Under the pieces are notes generated by a model. It was given only the letters and a program-made list of their open reading frames with translations, made no database searches and was not told where the DNA came from. Of a DNA stretch of 64,000 nucleotides, positions 31,629 to 42,194 are shown one piece after another (the first letter of the stretch is position 1; each line of letters starts with the position of its first letter). The stretch comes from an uncultured Pseudomonadales bacterium (GTDB taxonomy: Bacteria > Pseudomonadota > Gammaproteobacteria > Pseudomonadales > Azotimanducaceae). The DNA is taken from assembly GCA_958296025.1 (NCBI GenBank), contig OY282430.1:1240001-1304000 (forward strand). Direction: 5' to 3'. The position numbers and the translations under genes are program-made.

Positions 31629-33464
31629 ATGTGCGGCATCGTCGGCGCGGTTGCGGACCGCAATGTCTCCCCCATCCTCTTGGAGGGGTTGCAACGCTTG
31701 GAGTACCGGGGCTACGACTCGGCCGGCATCGGCATCCTGGCGGACGCCGACGGCGCCATTCAATTGCGTCGCCGGGTAGGCAAGGTGCGGGATCTGGTTG
31801 CAGACCTGGCGGCCGCTCCGGTGGCTGGGCGCAACGGCATCGCCCACACCCGCTGGGCCACCCACGGCCGGCCGCTTGAAGAGAACGCCCATCCCCATCA
31901 GTCCAACGGACGCATCTGCGTCGTCCACAACGGCATCATTGAGAACTTCGCCGCCCTGCGCTCGGAGTTGATGGAACAGGGCTACGCCTTCGCCTCGGAG
32001 ACGGATTCTGAGGTGCTCGCCCACCTGATCGACTTCCACTGCGCGGAAAACGGTGCCCTGTTGGACGCGGTGCGCCGTGCCGTGCAGCGCTTGGATGGCT
32101 CCTACGCCTTGGCCGTGGTGGCCCGGGAGCATCCCGACAGCATCGTCGCCACCCGGGTGGGCAGCCCTCTAGTGGTGGGCAAGGGCCTCGACGAGAACTA
32201 CATCGCCTCCGATGTGCTGGCGCTCAAGCCGGTCACGGATCGCTTCATCATCCTGGAGGAAGGGGATCTGGTGGAGATCAAGGCGGACGATATTTCCATC
32301 TGGAACCTCGAGGACGAATCCGTGGTGCGGGCCACCATCAAGGTGGAGACGGATTTCAGCGACACCGACAAGGGCAGCTACCGCCACCACATGCAAAAGG
32401 AAATCTTCGAGCAGCCACAGGTGCTGCGCAACACCTTGGCGGGCCGCATTGGCCGTCAGCGGGTGCTCGAGCACGCCTTCGGCGTTCGGGCCGCGGAGGT
32501 GTTCGACCAGACCCGGACGGTCACCATCGTCGCCTGCGGCACCAGCTTCTACGCCGCCAGCGTGGCCCGCTACTGGATCGAGGAGCATGTGGGCATTCCC
32601 TGCCAAGTGGAGATCGCCAGCGAGTTCCGCTACCGAAATCCAGTGGTCGGTTCCGGCGCCCTGTTCGTCACCATCTCCCAATCCGGGGAGACGGCGGACA
32701 CCTTGGCTGCCCTTAGAATCGCTCCGTCGTTGGGTTATCTGGCCACCCTGACCCTATGCAACGTGCCCACCAGCTCCTGTGTGCGGGAGTCCGACTTGGC
32801 GCTGATGCTCCAGGCCGGCACGGAAATCGGCGTGGCCTCCACCAAGGCCTTCACCGCTCAGTTGGCGGACTTGGTTCTATTGACCCTGCTATTGGGGCGG
32901 CGACACCGCATGGCCCCCGCCTTTGAGGCGGAAACCATCGCCAACCTGCGGGAACTGCCCAACCAGATGAAGCAGGCCTTGGCGTTGGATGCGTCCATCG
33001 CCGCTTTGGCTGAGAAGTTCGCCCACCGGCACCACGCCCTCTATTTGGGGCGGGGCCTCATGTACCCGGTGGCCTTGGAAGGGGCGCTCAAGCTGAAGGA
33101 GCTTTCCTACATCCATGCGGAGGGCTACCCGGCCGGGGAGCTCAAGCACGGCCCCCTGGCCTTGGTCGATGACGACATGCCTGTGGTGGCGGTGGCGCCC
33201 AGCAACGATTTGTTGAAGAAGGTCTATTCCAACCTGCAGGAGGTCCGCGCCCGGGGCGGCGAACTGTACGTCTTCGCCGATGCGGACGCGCCCTTTGAGG
33301 ACGGCCCGGGCATCACCGTGGTCCGCCTGCCCAAGGTCGCTCCGCTGCTAACGCCCATCGTCTATGTCGCGCCCCTGCAGTTGCTGGCCTACCATGTGGC
33401 CGTCCTGAAGGGCACGGACGTGGATCAGCCGAGGAATCTCGCCAAGTCTGTCACCGTGGAGTAA
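31629..33464 (+). CDS. glmS: Glutamine-fructose-6-phosphate aminotransferase
   Basis: First enzyme of hexosamine synthesis, 611 residues. The N-terminal nucleophile cysteine follows the start methionine (MCGIVGAVADRN), the glutaminase domain includes HTRWATHG, and two SIS domains carry the sugar phosphate site (VACGTSFYAA; TISQSGETADT). It ends with KSVTVE, the canonical C-terminus. I saw no glmS ribozyme upstream. uvrD starts three bases after the stop. Confidence 0.99.
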   Translation: MCGIVGAVADRNVSPILLEGLQRLEYRGYDSAGIGILADADGAIQLRRRVGKVRDLVADLAAAPVAGRNGIAHTRWATHGRPLEENAHPHQSNGRICVVHNGIIENFAALRSELMEQGYAFASETDSEVLAHLIDFHCAENGALLDAVRRAVQRLDGSYALAVVAREHPDSIVATRVGSPLVVGKGLDENYIASDVLALKPVTDRFIILEEGDLVEIKADDISIWNLEDESVVRATIKVETDFSDTDKGSYRHHMQKEIFEQPQVLRNTLAGRIGRQRVLEHAFGVRAAEVFDQTRTVTIVACGTSFYAASVARYWIEEHVGIPCQVEIASEFRYRNPVVGSGALFVTISQSGETADTLAALRIAPSLGYLATLTLCNVPTSSCVRESDLALMLQAGTEIGVASTKAFTAQLADLVLLTLLLGRRHRMAPAFEAETIANLRELPNQMKQALALDASIAALAEKFAHRHHALYLGRGLMYPVALEGALKLKELSYIHAEGYPAGELKHGPLALVDDDMPVVAVAPSNDLLKKVYSNLQEVRARGGELYVFADADAPFEDGPGITVVRLPKVAPLLTPIVYVAPLQLLAYHVAVLKGTDVDQPRNLAKSVTVE

Positions 33465-33467
33465 GCC

Positions 33468-35663
33468 TTGGACGTCACCCGCATCATCGCCGGCTTGAAC
33501 GAGGCCCAGCGTCAGGCGGTGACCGCCCCCTTGGGCAATGCCTTGGTGGTGGCCGGGGCCGGCAGCGGCAAGACCCGGGTGCTGGTGCATCGCATCGCCT
33601 GGCTGATTCAGGCCGAGGGCGTCTCCCCCTACGGCGTGCTGGCGGTGACCTTCACCAACAAGGCGGCGGCGGAGATGCGGCAACGCATTCAGGCGTTGCT
33701 CGAGGAACCCGTGCAGGCGCTTTGGGTCGGCACCTTTCACGGCATCGCCCATCGCCTGCTGCGCCACCATTGGCAGGAGGCCGGACTGCCGCAGAACTTC
33801 CAAATTCTCGATGCGGACGATCAGCTGCGCCTAGTCAAGCGCGTCATGCGTTCCTTGGACATCGACGACAAGCGTTGGCCGCCGCGCCAAGCGGTCTGGT
33901 TCATCAACAGCCACAAGGACGGCGGGCGCCGGGCGGCTGCCGTGCCGGATGATGAAGAGCCTTTTAACAGCACCCACAAGCGCATCTACGCAAGCTACGA
34001 GGCGCTGTGCAACGAGGGTGGCTTGGTGGATTTCGCCGAACTGCTGCTGCGCAGCCTGGAATGCCTGAGCAGGAACGCAGAGCTGCTGACGCACTATCGC
34101 CGCCGCTTCGGGCAAATACTGGTGGACGAGTTTCAGGACACCAACAGCATTCAATACCAATGGCTGAAGCTGCTGGCCGGGGAAACCGGCAAGGTCATGG
34201 CGGTGGGCGACGACGACCAATCCATCTACGGCTGGCGGGGTGCCAAGCTGGAGAACACCCATGCCTTCCTGCGCGAGTTCGCCGGCGCCGCCACCATCCC
34301 CTTGGAGCAGAACTACCGCTCCACGGCCACCATCCTGGATGCGGCAAACGCCCTGATCGGCCGCAACCAAGGACGGCTGCCGAAAACCCTCTGGACGGCT
34401 GGGGCGCCGGGCGCCCCCATCCGCATCTATTCCGCCTTTAACGATCGGGATGAGGCCCGTTTCGTCATTGAGCAGATCACCGACCTCATCGACCGCGGCG
34501 CCGCCCCGGATGAGGCCGCCGTGCTGTACCGCTCCAACGCCCAGTCCCGGGTGTTTGAGGAGGCCCTGTTGCGGGCCGACATCCCCTACCGCATCTACGG
34601 CGGCTTCCGCTTCTTCGAGCGGGCGGAGATCAAGGACGCCCTAGGCTACATGCGCTTGGTGCATGACCGCCACTCCGACGTCGCCTTCGAGCGGGTGGTG
34701 AACATGCCGCCCCGGGGCATCGGCGAAAAGACCTTGGGATTGCTGCGGAACCTCGCCCGAGCCGGTGCCTTCTCCCTGTGGCAGGCCGGCAAGGAGGCGA
34801 TCCACGAAGGCGCCTTGCGGGGTCGCGGCGCGGCGGCGGTGGCGGAGTTCATCAAGCTGATCGACAACATCGCGGCAAGCGTCGATGGGCTGCCCCTGCA
34901 TGAACTGACCGCGCTGGTGGTGGAGGCCAGCGGCTTGCCGCAGCATCATGGCCGGGAGCCGGGCGAGCGCGGCCTCGCCCGCAAGGAGAATCTAGAGGAG
35001 CTGATCTCCGCCACCCGCCAATTCACCGGCGAACTGGTCTTCCCACTGCAGGACGCCGATCAGCCGGCGGCCTCCGAACTGCAGGAGTTCCTGGACCAAG
35101 TGGCCTTGGACGCCGGCGACCGCGAATCCAAAACCGGCCCCGCCGTGCAGATGATGACCTTGCACTCAGCCAAGGGCCTGGAGTTCCCAACGGTGTTCAT
35201 GACCGGCATGGAGGAGGGCCTGTTCCCCCACCGCCAATCCAGCGAAAAGCGCGACGGCCTGGAGGAGGAGCGCCGTCTCTGCTATGTCGGCATCACCCGG
35301 GCGATGCGTCAACTCTACCTCACCCACGCGGAAGTCCGCCGCCTGCACGGCTCGGACAGCTACAACCGCCCCTCCCGCTTCATCAATGAACTACCGCCCC
35401 ACCTGGTCTCCGAAATCCGCCTGCACGGTGAAGTGGAGCGCCCCTACGGCGGCGCACTCAGTCGCTCCCCCACCAGCGCCCTGTTCGAGTCCAACGCCTG
35501 CGCCCTCAACGTCGGCCAAAGGGTCGCCCACCGCACCTTCGGCGAAGGCATCGTGCTGCAAAGCGAGGGCAAGGGCGAGCGCACCCGCGTCCAAGTTCAC
35601 TTCGACGCCGCTGGCGAGAAATGGCTCATGCTAAGCGCCGCCAAGCTGGAGGCGTTGGATTGA
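33468..35663 (+). CDS. uvrD: DNA helicase II UvrD
   Basis: 3'-5' superfamily 1 helicase for nucleotide excision and mismatch repair. The start codon is TTG at 33468, three bases after glmS. The frame then reads DVTRIIAGLNEAQRQAV, the usual UvrD opening. Motif I is AGAGSGKT (about 28-35), with DEFQDTNSIQYQ, GDDDQSIYGWRGA and TLHSAKGLEF following. The 731-residue length and the C-terminal region with FGEGIVLQSEG fit UvrD rather than Rep. Convergent with pnp, 20 bp away. Confidence 0.96.
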   Translation: MDVTRIIAGLNEAQRQAVTAPLGNALVVAGAGSGKTRVLVHRIAWLIQAEGVSPYGVLAVTFTNKAAAEMRQRIQALLEEPVQALWVGTFHGIAHRLLRHHWQEAGLPQNFQILDADDQLRLVKRVMRSLDIDDKRWPPRQAVWFINSHKDGGRRAAAVPDDEEPFNSTHKRIYASYEALCNEGGLVDFAELLLRSLECLSRNAELLTHYRRRFGQILVDEFQDTNSIQYQWLKLLAGETGKVMAVGDDDQSIYGWRGAKLENTHAFLREFAGAATIPLEQNYRSTATILDAANALIGRNQGRLPKTLWTAGAPGAPIRIYSAFNDRDEARFVIEQITDLIDRGAAPDEAAVLYRSNAQSRVFEEALLRADIPYRIYGGFRFFERAEIKDALGYMRLVHDRHSDVAFERVVNMPPRGIGEKTLGLLRNLARAGAFSLWQAGKEAIHEGALRGRGAAAVAEFIKLIDNIAASVDGLPLHELTALVVEASGLPQHHGREPGERGLARKENLEELISATRQFTGELVFPLQDADQPAASELQEFLDQVALDAGDRESKTGPAVQMMTLHSAKGLEFPTVFMTGMEEGLFPHRQSSEKRDGLEEERRLCYVGITRAMRQLYLTHAEVRRLHGSDSYNRPSRFINELPPHLVSEIRLHGEVERPYGGALSRSPTSALFESNACALNVGQRVAHRTFGEGIVLQSEGKGERTRVQVHFDAAGEKWLMLSAAKLEALD

Positions 35664-35683
35664 CTGCGCCCCGGCCGAGTCCG

Positions 35684-37783
35684 TCAAGCCGATTCGGCGT
35701 AGTTTTCCACCTCCTTCATGCTCAGCTTGATGCGCCCGCGTTGGTCCACGTCGAGCACCACCACGTCCACGTTTTGGCCTTCCTGCAGGTAGTCGCTGAC
35801 CCGCTCCACGCGTTCGCGGGCGATTTGCGAGATGTGCAGCAGGCCGTCCTTGCCGGGCAGGACGTTGATGAAGGCGCCGAATTCGACGATGCGCTCCACC
35901 CGGCCGTTGTAGATCTTGCCCACCTCGGCTTCGGCAGTGATTTCCTCAATGCGCTGCACTGCCGCCTTGAGGCCGGCGGCGTCTTCGGCGTAGATGCGCA
36001 CGGCGCCGTCGTCGTCGATATCGATATCCGCGCCGGTGTCATCGACGATGGAGCGGATGGTGGCGCCGCCCTTGCCGATGATGTCCCGGATCTTGTCCTT
36101 GGAGACGGTCAACACCTTCATGGACGGGGCGTGCTCGGAGATTTCATCCCTGGACGCGGCCAGCACCTTGTTCATTTCGGCCAGGATGTGCAGGCGCGCC
36201 TCCAAGGCTTGCAGCAGGGCCTCCTCCATGATGTTCTCGGTGATGCCGTCGATCTTGATGTCCATCTGCAGGGCGGTGATGCCCTGTTCGGTGCCGGCCA
36301 CCTTGAAGTCCATATCGCCTAAATGGTCCTCGTCGCCAAGGATGTCGGTCAGCACCGCATAGTCGTCGCGGTCCTTGACCAAGCCCATGGCCACCCCGGC
36401 CACCGGGCGGGCGATGGGCACGCCGGCATCCATCAACGCCAGGGACGAGCCGCACACGCTGGCCATGGAACTGGAGCCGTTGGACTCGGTGATCTCCGAA
36501 ACCACCCGCAGGGTGTAGGGAAATTCCACCTCGCTGGGCAGCACCGCCGCCAAACCACGGCGCGCCAGCCGTCCGTGGCCGATTTCCCGGCGCTTCGGCC
36601 CGGTCATCATGCCGGCCTCACCCACGGAGTAGGGCGGGAAATTGTAGTGCAGCAGGAAATAGTCCTTGAAGGTGCCGGACAGGGCCTCCACCAAGGCGGA
36701 GTCCCGCAGGGCGCCAAGGGTGGCGGTGACGACGGCCTGGGTTTCGCCCCGCGTGAACAGGGCCGAGCCGTGCGCTCGGGGCAGCAGCCCGACCTCCACG
36801 GAGATGGGCCGGACCTTGCGCCGGTCGCGCCCATCGATGCGCGGTTCGCCATCCAGAACCCGGCGGCGCACTAACGCCTTCTCCAGCTTGGAGAAGGCGC
36901 CGGCCACCGCTTCCGGGTCTTCGCCGGCCTCCGGGTCGCCGCAAAGCGCTTCCACCAAGCCCTGCCGCAGCTCGGTCACCGCAGCTTGGCGCTCCACCTT
37001 GTTGGTGATGCGGTAGGCATCCCCTAGCGGCGCCTGGACTTCTGCGGCCACCTTCTCCGCCACGGCCTCGTCAACGGGTTCCAGCGCCCAATCCCAGGCG
37101 GGCTTGCCGGCTTCGGCGGCCAAGCTCCGAATGGCTTCAATGATCACCTTCATTTCCTGATGGGCGAACAACACAGCGCCGAGCATTTCGTCCTCGGACA
37201 GTTCCTCCGCCTCGGACTCCACCATCAGCACCGCCTTGTCCGTGCCGGCCACCACCATGTTCAATTTCGAGCCTTCCAAGTCCGCATAACTGGGATTGAG
37301 CTTGTAGCGATTGTCCGCATAGCCCACCCGAGCGGCGCCCACAGGACCGTTGAAGGGCATGCCCGACAGGGTCAAGGCGGCGGAGGCGCCGATCATGGCG
37401 GCGATGTCCGGGTCCTGATTCTTATCCGCCGACATCACTGTGGCCACCACCTGCACCTCGTTCATGAAACCCTTGGGGAAGAGGGGACGTATGGGCCGGT
37501 CGATCAGCCTGCAGGTCAGCGTCTCCTTTTCCGTGGGGCGCCCTTCGCGACGGAAGAAGCCGCCGGGAATCTTGCCCGCTGCATAGGTTCTTTCCTGGTA
37601 GTTCACCGTCAGCGGGAAGAAGGACTGGCCGGGGCGCTTGGTTGTCATCCCCACGGCCGTGGCCAACACCACCGTGTCGCCCATGGTGACCAAGGCCGAG
37701 CCGGTCGCCTGCCGGGCGATGCGCCCTGTTTCGATGCAGACGGGCTGGCCGCCAAATTGGAACTCTCTGGTTACTGGATTCAA
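35684..37783 (-). CDS. pnp: Polynucleotide phosphorylase
   Basis: 3'-5' exoribonuclease of the RNA degradosome. Two RNase PH domains (about residues 1-220 and 310-550) are followed by a KH domain ([15 protein letters not shown]) and an S1 domain ([20 protein letters not shown]). At 699 residues it is full length. The start codon is TTG at 37783, 6 bases after a GGAGAAG site, and the frame reads [14 protein letters not shown]. It is the last gene of the metY-nusA-infB-rpsO-pnp run. Confidence 0.97.
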   Translation of the reverse strand: MNPVTREFQFGGQPVCIETGRIARQATGSALVTMGDTVVLATAVGMTTKRPGQSFFPLTVNYQERTYAAGKIPGGFFRREGRPTEKETLTCRLIDRPIRPLFPKGFMNEVQVVATVMSADKNQDPDIAAMIGASAALTLSGMPFNGPVGAARVGYADNRYKLNPSYADLEGSKLNMVVAGTDKAVLMVESEAEELSEDEMLGAVLFAHQEMKVIIEAIRSLAAEAGKPAWDWALEPVDEAVAEKVAAEVQAPLGDAYRITNKVERQAAVTELRQGLVEALCGDPEAGEDPEAVAGAFSKLEKALVRRRVLDGEPRIDGRDRRKVRPISVEVGLLPRAHGSALFTRGETQAVVTATLGALRDSALVEALSGTFKDYFLLHYNFPPYSVGEAGMMTGPKRREIGHGRLARRGLAAVLPSEVEFPYTLRVVSEITESNGSSSMASVCGSSLALMDAGVPIARPVAGVAMGLVKDRDDYAVLTDILGDEDHLGDMDFKVAGTEQGITALQMDIKIDGITENIMEEALLQALEARLHILAEMNKVLAASRDEISEHAPSMKVLTVSKDKIRDIIGKGGATIRSIVDDTGADIDIDDDGAVRIYAEDAAGLKAAVQRIEEITAEAEVGKIYNGRVERIVEFGAFINVLPGKDGLLHISQIARERVERVSDYLQEGQNVDVVVLDVDQRGRIKLSMKEVENYAESA

Positions 37784-37874
37784 AGTCTTCTCCTTACCTC
37801 AAACTTTCGACGCCGGCTGCCGGACCGGTTGGCCCGAACCCGCCGCCGCCTTACACTTGCAAACGCCCATCAGG

Positions 37875-37893
37875 GGCCACCGCAACGGCGGCC
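37875..37893 (-). promoter_or_regulatory. Hairpin between rpsO and pnp
   Basis: On the transcribed strand GGCCGCC-GTTGC-GGTGGCC forms a 7-bp stem (one G-U pair) right at the rpsO stop, without a U-run. By analogy with E. coli it could be an RNA-processing site for pnp control; that is inference. Confidence 0.4.
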
Positions 37894-38162
37894 TACCTTC
37901 TGAGCTCTAGACGCTTAATCAACGCTTGGTAGCGGGACTGATCCTTATGCTTCAGATAATCAAGCAGCTTGCGCCGCTGATTGACCATGCGGATCAATCC
38001 CCGTCTTGAGTGGTGATCCTTTTTGTGCGCACGAAAGTGGTCCTGCAAGGTGTTAATGTTGTTGGTTAACAGCGCCACCTGCACCTCGGGCGAGCCGGTG
38101 TCGTCTTGCTGGGTTTGATACGCCTTGATGATCTCCGCTTTCCGTTCGGCTGACAAAGCCAC
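37893..38162 (-). CDS. rpsO: Ribosomal protein S15
   Basis: An 89-residue 30S protein: helices with [41 protein letters not shown] and [13 protein letters not shown]. The start is GTG at 38162, 7 bases after an AGGAGAAG ribosome-binding site. Placed between truB and pnp as in E. coli. Confidence 0.98.
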   Translation of the reverse strand: MALSAERKAEIIKAYQTQQDDTGSPEVQVALLTNNINTLQDHFRAHKKDHHSRRGLIRMVNQRRKLLDYLKHKDQSRYQALIKRLELRR

Positions 38163-38230
38163 TGTCTTCTCCTAATATGCTGATGTTCAAGTCACTGAAG
38201 GGCCGCCGCGCATATTTGCAGCCCGCCCTT

Positions 38231-39157
38231 CTAACCTACCTTAACCAACCGACGGGGCGCGATGCGCCCGTCGTCCAAAACCTCGCCGACGCCGAAGAAC
38301 CGCGCCTCGTCCCCAACCGCCTCCGCCAGCCGCACCCAGCCCTTGGTTGGGGCATGGGCGTTTAGCACGGGCTGCCCTTGGCGCAAATAGTAGGCGGTGT
38401 CCTTCGACAGGCGCACTTCCGGCCACTCGCGCACCGCGCTGGACAGGGGCAGCAGCAACGGGTCCAAGGAGCCGCCTTCCTGCAAACGTACCCGCTCGAG
38501 CTCGGCGAAGGTCACCAGATCCCGCTCATCGTAAGGCCCAGCTTGGCGTCGCCGCAAGGCCGTGACATGCGCGCCGCAGCCCAGCTTCTCGCCCAAGTCC
38601 GCTGCGATGGTGCGCAAATAGGTCCCCTTGCTGCAGTGAACCTCCAACTCAAACTCGTCCCCGTCAAAGGCGGTCAGCTGGTTGGAGTGAATGAAGGCGT
38701 CCCGCGCTTCCCGTTCCACCTCAATGCCTTGGCGGGCCAGCTTGTACAAAGGCTGCCCTTGGTGCTTGATGGCGGAGAACATGGACGGCACTTGCTTGAT
38801 TGGGCCGCGGAAGCACGTCAAGGCGGCCTCCAAATCGGCGCGACCGATGGCCGCGGCGGAACACCGGGAAAGCACTTTGCCGTCGGCGTCCCCGCTGTCC
38901 GTGGCGACGCCCAGCTTGATGCGCGACCAGTAGCGCTTGTCCGACGCCAACAGGTATTGGGAGAATTTGGTGGCTTCACCGAAGCACAGCGGCAGTACGC
39001 CGGTGGCGAGGGGGTCCAGGTTGCCGGTGTGCCCCACCTTCTGCGCTCCGAACAGGTGCTTGGCCTTCTGCACCGCCTCGTTGGAGGTCATGCCTTGCGG
39101 CTTGTCGATGACCAACACGCCGTTCACCGGACGACCGCGGCGGCGTTTAGCGCCCAT
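38231..39157 (-). CDS. truB: tRNA pseudouridine-55 synthase
   Basis: Forms pseudouridine 55 in the T-loop of tRNAs. It contains GVLVIDKPQGMTSNEAV, the catalytic aspartate segment VGHTGNLDPLATGVLPLC, and KGTYLRTIAADLGEKLG. ATG 39157 overlaps the rbfA stop by 11 bp and gives 308 residues. An ATG at 39187 would add ten Arg-rich residues and lies further inside rbfA. Confidence 0.97.
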   Translation of the reverse strand: MGAKRRRGRPVNGVLVIDKPQGMTSNEAVQKAKHLFGAQKVGHTGNLDPLATGVLPLCFGEATKFSQYLLASDKRYWSRIKLGVATDSGDADGKVLSRCSAAAIGRADLEAALTCFRGPIKQVPSMFSAIKHQGQPLYKLARQGIEVEREARDAFIHSNQLTAFDGDEFELEVHCSKGTYLRTIAADLGEKLGCGAHVTALRRRQAGPYDERDLVTFAELERVRLQEGGSLDPLLLPLSSAVREWPEVRLSKDTAYYLRQGQPVLNAHAPTKGWVRLAEAVGDEARFFGVGEVLDDGRIAPRRLVKVG

Positions 39158-39563
39158 GCGCCGTCTCCGGCTCACCGTCGGTGGCATGCTGCCGGTCCGC
39201 GGCGGTGGCTTGGTCGATGAGTTGCTCCAAGTGCCGACCTCTGGCTAAGGACTCATCGTAGTGGAAGCGCGGCTTGGGGGTGCCGCGCATCTGATGGCGC
39301 TTGGCCAATGCGGAGCGGAGGAAGCCCGACGCGCCGTTCAAAACGCCCACTAGCGTCGCCTTTTGCTCAGCGGTGGGCTCCGCACCTGCATCCGCCGTCA
39401 TGGTGGAGACGTACACATCGGCGAAGGCGAAATCCTTGGTGACGCGCACGTCCTGCACGCTGACCAGACCGATTCGCGGATCGCGCATCTCAAACTGAAT
39501 GATGCCGGCCAGTTCCTCGCGCACCAGCTCCGCCATGCGCAGCGTCCTTTCGTGCTCAGGCAT
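39147..39563 (-). CDS. rbfA: Ribosome-binding factor A
   Basis: A 138-residue 30S maturation factor. It starts EHERTLRMAELVREELAGII and contains RDPRIGLVSVQDVRVTKDF and LAKRHQMRGTPKPRFHYDES, the conserved KH-like fold. It has a short charged tail. Lies 48 bp after infB. Confidence 0.96.
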   Translation of the reverse strand: MPEHERTLRMAELVREELAGIIQFEMRDPRIGLVSVQDVRVTKDFAFADVYVSTMTADAGAEPTAEQKATLVGVLNGASGFLRSALAKRHQMRGTPKPRFHYDESLARGRHLEQLIDQATAADRQHATDGEPETAHGR

Positions 39564-39611
39564 TGGCGAGACCCTTGGTCCCTCGGCGGAGGGCTTCGAC
39601 CTTCAAGTCCG

Positions 39612-42173
39612 TCATAGGGTTCGCGCCACCTCGTGGGATTCGAAGACTTCAATGAGGTCGCCGGCGCGCACATCGTTGTAGTTGCGCACGCCGATGCCGC
39701 ATTCCGTGCCGTTGCGCACTTCGCCGACGTCGTCCTTGAAGCGGCGCAGGGATTCCAACTCCCCCTCAAAGATGACCACGTTGTCGCGCAGCACCCGAAT
39801 GGGCTTGCTGCGATGCACGGTGCCCTCCACCACCATGCAGCCGGCGATCCGGCCGAGACGCGGCGACTGAAACACGTCCCGCACTTGGGCGACGCCTAGG
39901 ATCTCCTCGCGCACCTCGGGCGCCAACAGGCCGCTCAGCGCCTGCTTCACGTCGTCGATCAATTCATAGATCACGCTGTAGTAGCGAAGCTCCAGGCCCT
40001 CTTGCTCGACGATGCTCTTGGCGGCGCCGTCCGCGCGGACGTTGAAGCCAAAGATGCTGGCGCCGTAGGTCAGCGCCAAGTTGGTGTCGCTTTCGCTGAT
40101 GCCGCCCACCCCGGAGCCGAGTACGTTGACGGTGACCTCCTCGTTGCCCACCTCCGCAAGGGCCTGCAGGATGGCCTCTTGGCTACTCCGCACATCGGCC
40201 TTGATCACCAGCTTCAGCATCCGCCTCTCGCCCTCCGTCAGATTGGCGAACATGTTGTCCAGCTTGGCCGCCTGCTGCATGGCTTGGCGTTGCTCTTGGG
40301 TCTTGTCGCGGCGGAACTCGGCCAGTTCCCGGGCGGAGCGTTCATCGGTGACCACCGAGAAGTCGTCGCCCGCTCCAGAAGTGCCGCTCAGGCCGAGCAC
40401 CTCCACGGGTTGCGAGGGGCCGGCGCTTTGCACCTGCCGCCCTTGATCGTTGAGCATGGCGCGAACGCGCCCGTGGTGCTCCCCGGCGATGATGATGTCG
40501 CCGAGGTTTAGGGTGCCGTTCTGCACCAGCACCGTGGAGACCGGACCGCGCCCGCGGTCCAGGCGGGACTCGATGACAACGCCTCGGGCCGGTGCGTCCG
40601 GCACCGCCTTCAGCTCCAGAATCTCCGCTTGCAGCAGCACCGCTTCCAACAAGCTGGGGATGCCCTCTCCGGTCAGCGCGGACACGTTGACGAACAACGA
40701 ATCCCCACCCCAATCCTCGGGTGCCACGTGGTTTGCCGCCAATTCCTTGGTCACCCGCTCCGGGTCGGCGCCCTCCAGGTCCATCTTGTTGATGGCCACC
40801 AAGATGGGCACTTCGGCGGCTTGGGCGTGCTGGATGGCTTCCTCGGTTTGCGGCTTCACGCCATCGTCGGCGGCCACCACCAAGACGACGATGTCCGTCA
40901 CCCGGGCGCCCCGGGCGCGCATGGCGGTGAAGGCGGCATGCCCCGGCGTGTCGATGAAGCAGATGCGGCCGTAGTCCGTGTCCACCGAATAGGCGCCGAT
41001 GTGTTGGGTGATGCCGCCAGCTTCGCCGCTGACCACCCGAGTATGGCGAATCTTGTCCAGCAGGGAGGTCTTGCCGTGGTCCACATGCCCCATCACCGTG
41101 ACCACCGGGGGGCGCGGCTGTCCTTCCCCTTCGATTTGCAGGGACCTCTCCAGCGCCTGCTCCATGGCGTCCTCATGAATGAGCTTGGCCGTGTGACCCA
41201 TGAGCTCCACCACGGTGGTGGCGGTCTCCTGATCGATGGTTTGATTGATGGTGGCCATGAAGCCGAGCTCCATCAGGGTCTTGATGACCTCCCCGGCCTT
41301 CACCGTCATGCGCTGCGCCAGCTCGCCGACGGTGATCATGTTGGGCACCTCGACTTCCCGGGCGATGAACTCCGTGGGCTTGAATTCACCACCCTGCTGC
41401 TCCACCTTGATGGGCAGCGGGCGGCGAACCTTGCGGCGGCTGCGCCGCTCCGACTTGAGGGATAGCTCCGTGCGCATGCGGCGCCCTTCGCCAGCGCCGT
41501 CCCGCCCGCCGCGGTCCCGATCCTTGCCCTTGACCCGCTTGCCGGCCTTCTCCGTGGCTTGCGCCTTGGCTTGGGCTTCGGCGGCCGCCGCTTCGACGCT
41601 GGCGGACACATCGGCCTTGGTTTGGACCGTCTTGGCCTTTTCCGCCTGTTCCCCGGCCTCGGCGGCCCGCCGCGTCTGCTCCTGTTTGCGGGCCTCCTCT
41701 TCGGCGGCCTGGCGCTCCTGCTCCCGTTGTGCGGCTTCCCGTTCCGCCGCTTCCTTGCGGGTCCGCTCATCCTCGCGGATGCGCTGCGCCTCCAGTTCGG
41801 ACTGGGTTGGCCCTCTGAGGGCGGTGGGGGAAGTCACGCTTTTCGGCGGTGCCGGCGCAGAATCCGCTAGGGGTTTGCTGTAGCCGCGCCGGCGCAACAC
41901 CTCAACCTTCACCTGATGGCCCGGCGTCCGCCCTTGGCCGGTGGCCTTCAGGGTGCCCGTCTGCTTGCGTCTTCGGGTTAGCGGGTTGGCCACCCGCTCG
42001 GCCGACCCGTGGCTTTTCCGCAAATGGGCCAGCAGCCGGCCCTTTTCCTCACCGGAGACATCCTGGGCGCCATCGGTATGGGGCAGGCCGGCCGCCGCCA
42101 TCTGCGCGAGCAGGCGCTCCAAGGGCGTTCCTATGGAAGCCGCAAGCTGTCTTACCGTTTGGTGGTCGGCCAT
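39612..42173 (-). CDS. infB: Translation initiation factor IF-2
   Basis: An 853-residue GTPase that brings initiator tRNA to the 30S subunit. The N-terminal IF2_N motif ([19 protein letters not shown]) is followed by a long Ala/Glu/Lys/Arg-rich charged linker (about residues 100-240) and a second N-domain ([18 protein letters not shown]). The G domain follows, with [20 protein letters not shown] and NKMD, then domains II-IV. Fully intact, between nusA and rbfA as in E. coli. Confidence 0.98.
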   Translation of the reverse strand: MADHQTVRQLAASIGTPLERLLAQMAAAGLPHTDGAQDVSGEEKGRLLAHLRKSHGSAERVANPLTRRRKQTGTLKATGQGRTPGHQVKVEVLRRRGYSKPLADSAPAPPKSVTSPTALRGPTQSELEAQRIREDERTRKEAAEREAAQREQERQAAEEEARKQEQTRRAAEAGEQAEKAKTVQTKADVSASVEAAAAEAQAKAQATEKAGKRVKGKDRDRGGRDGAGEGRRMRTELSLKSERRSRRKVRRPLPIKVEQQGGEFKPTEFIAREVEVPNMITVGELAQRMTVKAGEVIKTLMELGFMATINQTIDQETATTVVELMGHTAKLIHEDAMEQALERSLQIEGEGQPRPPVVTVMGHVDHGKTSLLDKIRHTRVVSGEAGGITQHIGAYSVDTDYGRICFIDTPGHAAFTAMRARGARVTDIVVLVVAADDGVKPQTEEAIQHAQAAEVPILVAINKMDLEGADPERVTKELAANHVAPEDWGGDSLFVNVSALTGEGIPSLLEAVLLQAEILELKAVPDAPARGVVIESRLDRGRGPVSTVLVQNGTLNLGDIIIAGEHHGRVRAMLNDQGRQVQSAGPSQPVEVLGLSGTSGAGDDFSVVTDERSARELAEFRRDKTQEQRQAMQQAAKLDNMFANLTEGERRMLKLVIKADVRSSQEAILQALAEVGNEEVTVNVLGSGVGGISESDTNLALTYGASIFGFNVRADGAAKSIVEQEGLELRYYSVIYELIDDVKQALSGLLAPEVREEILGVAQVRDVFQSPRLGRIAGCMVVEGTVHRSKPIRVLRDNVVIFEGELESLRRFKDDVGEVRNGTECGIGVRNYNDVRAGDLIEVFESHEVARTL

Positions 42174-42194
42174 TGGAATGCTCCCGTCGCCGAC

